Source of the DNA: an uncultured Oscillospiraceae bacterium
GTDB taxonomy: Bacteria; Bacillota; Clostridia; Oscillospirales; Oscillospiraceae
Reading direction: 5' to 3'
DNA length: 6,212 bases
NCBI GenBank assembly: GCA_958438185.1
Contig: CAUBQU010000085.1
Location: forward strand, 1 to 6,212
Shown here: piece by piece, positions 5,244-6,212 of the stretch
Numbering within the stretch: position 1 is the stretch's first letter
Layout: every line of letters begins with the position of its first letter
Notes under the pieces: generated by a model
What the model saw: only the letters and a program-made list of their open reading frames with translations
Databases searched by the model: none
Told to the model about the DNA's origin: nothing
Position numbers and translations under genes: made by a program

Positions 5244-5993
5244 TTACAGCGCTTCGAAATGATACCGGGGCTTGCCGCGGCTCTTTTTGCCGTACTCGAT
5301 GGCTTCGGTGGGGCAGTAGCAGATGCAAGCCATGCAGTGGGTGCAGGTATTGCCCCAGACAGGCTTGCCGCCTTGCAGGGTGATGTTATTGGTGGGGCAG
5401 CACTGGGCGCACTGGCCGCAGTGGATGCAGGCGCTTGCGGCGGAAAATGCGCGGGCTTTGACGCAGCAGGCGTAGAAGATGGGGTTTACCGGCCCGCTCA
5501 TGAAGCGGTCATAGGGGCTCTTGCGGGGCGGGGCGAAGGACTGGCCCGCTCGAATGGCGGCGATGACGCGGTCGATATGCGGCGCGGCGTTTTCCACAAT
5601 TTGGCGCGCCTCGTCGGCCTGCGGGGCCTGGAACATGGCGATATAATTTTCCGGCATAACGATCTGCGCCGTGCCCATGTAGTCGAGGCCTTTTGCTTGA
5701 CAGAGCGCCCGGTTATATTTTTCGGCATTTCCGATTTCACTGCCGCAGGTCATGATGAACCACACCTGCTTTGCCCCTGGGAGCTTTGTCTTTTGCAGCC
5801 AGTCCCGGACAATGCGCGGGATGCGCCAGGCGTAGGTAGGTGTGACGATGACAAGCCGCGCGCCGGTCTCGACCGGTGTGGTGTCGCTTAATTTAATACG
5901 GTCGTTCATGCAGAGCAGCGGCTCGCCCAAAGCGTCTGCGATGCGCTGGGCGACATAGTTGCTGTTGCCAGTGCCGGAAAAGGAAAAAATCAT
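5244..5993 (-). CDS. EFR1-type flavodoxin/ferredoxin fusion protein
   Basis: A 249-residue cytoplasmic electron carrier with two parts. The N-terminal flavodoxin-like domain starts at once with IFSFSGTGNS (2-11), whose SGTGNS is the FMN phosphate loop, followed by the strand LVIVTPTYAWRIP (47-59) and VWFIMTCGSEIGN (77-89). The C-terminal part holds two [4Fe-4S] motifs of the bacterial ferredoxin pattern CX2CX2CX3CP: Cys189, 192, 195, 199 and Cys217, 220, 223, 227. The architecture matches what annotation pipelines call EFR1 family ferrodoxin; the physiological partner is not established. The ATG at 5993 is favoured by AAGGAG seven bases upstream; an alternative in-frame TTG at 6011 precedes that site. 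The start overlaps the deformylase stop as ATGA, so translation is likely coupled. All cluster ligands and the flavin loop are intact. Confidence 0.9.
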   Translation of the reverse strand: MIFSFSGTGNSNYVAQRIADALGEPLLCMNDRIKLSDTTPVETGARLVIVTPTYAWRIPRIVRDWLQKTKLPGAKQVWFIMTCGSEIGNAEKYNRALCQAKGLDYMGTAQIVMPENYIAMFQAPQADEARQIVENAAPHIDRVIAAIRAGQSFAPPRKSPYDRFMSGPVNPIFYACCVKARAFSAASACIHCGQCAQCCPTNNITLQGGKPVWGNTCTHCMACICYCPTEAIEYGKKSRGKPRYHFEAL

Positions 5994-6212
5994 ATTAGAA
6001 CTCCTTCGCAATGGTCGATCTCATGTTGGATGATCTCCGCCGTCCAGCCGGTGAAGGTTTTGCATCTTTGCTGGAATTTTTCGTTCTGCCACTGCACCTT
6101 GATGGCCTGGAAGCGCTTTGTTTTTCTGACACCGGTCAGAGACAGGCAGCCCTCTTCTGCTTCATATGGGCCGGACTGCTTGACGATGACGGGGTTGAAC
6201 ATGACCAGATAC
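5990..6212 (-). CDS. def: Peptide deformylase, 3' part (5' end outside the window)
   Basis: Deformylase removes the formyl group from the N-terminal methionine of new proteins, using a metal, usually Fe2+. The 73 visible residues hold two of the three family motifs: EGCLS (metal-ligand Cys codon at 6146-6148) and HEIDH (codons 6011-6025, two His ligands and the catalytic Glu). The first motif, GxGxAAxQ, would lie beyond the right edge. The frame is open to the edge (reading YLV before the Met at 6202), so that Met is internal and the gene is partial, not truncated. The protein ends soon after HEIDHCEGVLI, as in short clostridial deformylases, without the longer C-terminal helix of the E. coli enzyme. 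Its TGA overlaps the ATG of the next gene, whose ribosome binding site lies inside the last deformylase codons. The symbol def refers to the family; genomes often have several paralogues. Confidence 0.9.
   Translation of the reverse strand, partial: YLVMFNPVIVKQSGPYEAEEGCLSLTGVRKTKRFQAIKVQWQNEKFQQRCKTFTGWTAEIIQHEIDHCEGVLI

Overview
The window is bacterial, moderately GC-rich (clearly above 50% by eye) and gene-dense, with strong AGGAGG-type ribosome binding sites. The best matches remembered for these proteins are from Clostridia: an EFR1-type flavodoxin/ferredoxin, a short UvrA-like protein and a clostridial-type peptide deformylase. A high-GC gut Firmicute (Oscillospirales-like) is the most likely source. 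This is inferred from protein style, not from a search.

Layout. (1) 49-621, plus strand: a flavin reductase-like FMN-binding protein, closed by a strong intrinsic terminator (638-674). (2) 717-4344, minus strand: three co-directional genes, read from right to left: a short UvrA-like ATPase without a UvrB-binding domain (1867-4344), an unrecognised 190-residue protein (1238-1810) and a RimJ/RimL-type GNAT acetyltransferase (717-1214). The acetyltransferase frame is cut by a TGA exactly where the family has a conserved Trp. (3) 4345-4612: a 268-bp divergent control region. It holds a near-consensus promoter for the regulator, two imperfect palindromes, two candidate promoters for the UvrA-like gene and a terminator-like hairpin just before that gene's ribosome binding site. 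(4) 4613-5197, plus strand: a TetR-family regulator. (5) 5244-6212, minus strand: an EFR1-type flavodoxin/2x[4Fe-4S] protein preceded by the 3' part of a peptide deformylase gene. The two overlap by ATGA and are probably translationally coupled.

How the genes may work together. The TetR gene and the UvrA-like operon form what looks like a self-contained inducible cassette. A ligand-responsive repressor faces an ATPase of the type linked in other bacteria to tolerance of DNA-binding drugs (the DrrC precedent), followed by an unknown protein and an acetyltransferase. This reading is inference from gene order and the palindromes; no substrate can be read from the sequence. The flavin reductase-like gene and the deformylase/EFR1 pair appear to be separate transcription units. 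No tRNA, rRNA, CRISPR array or insertion sequence was seen.
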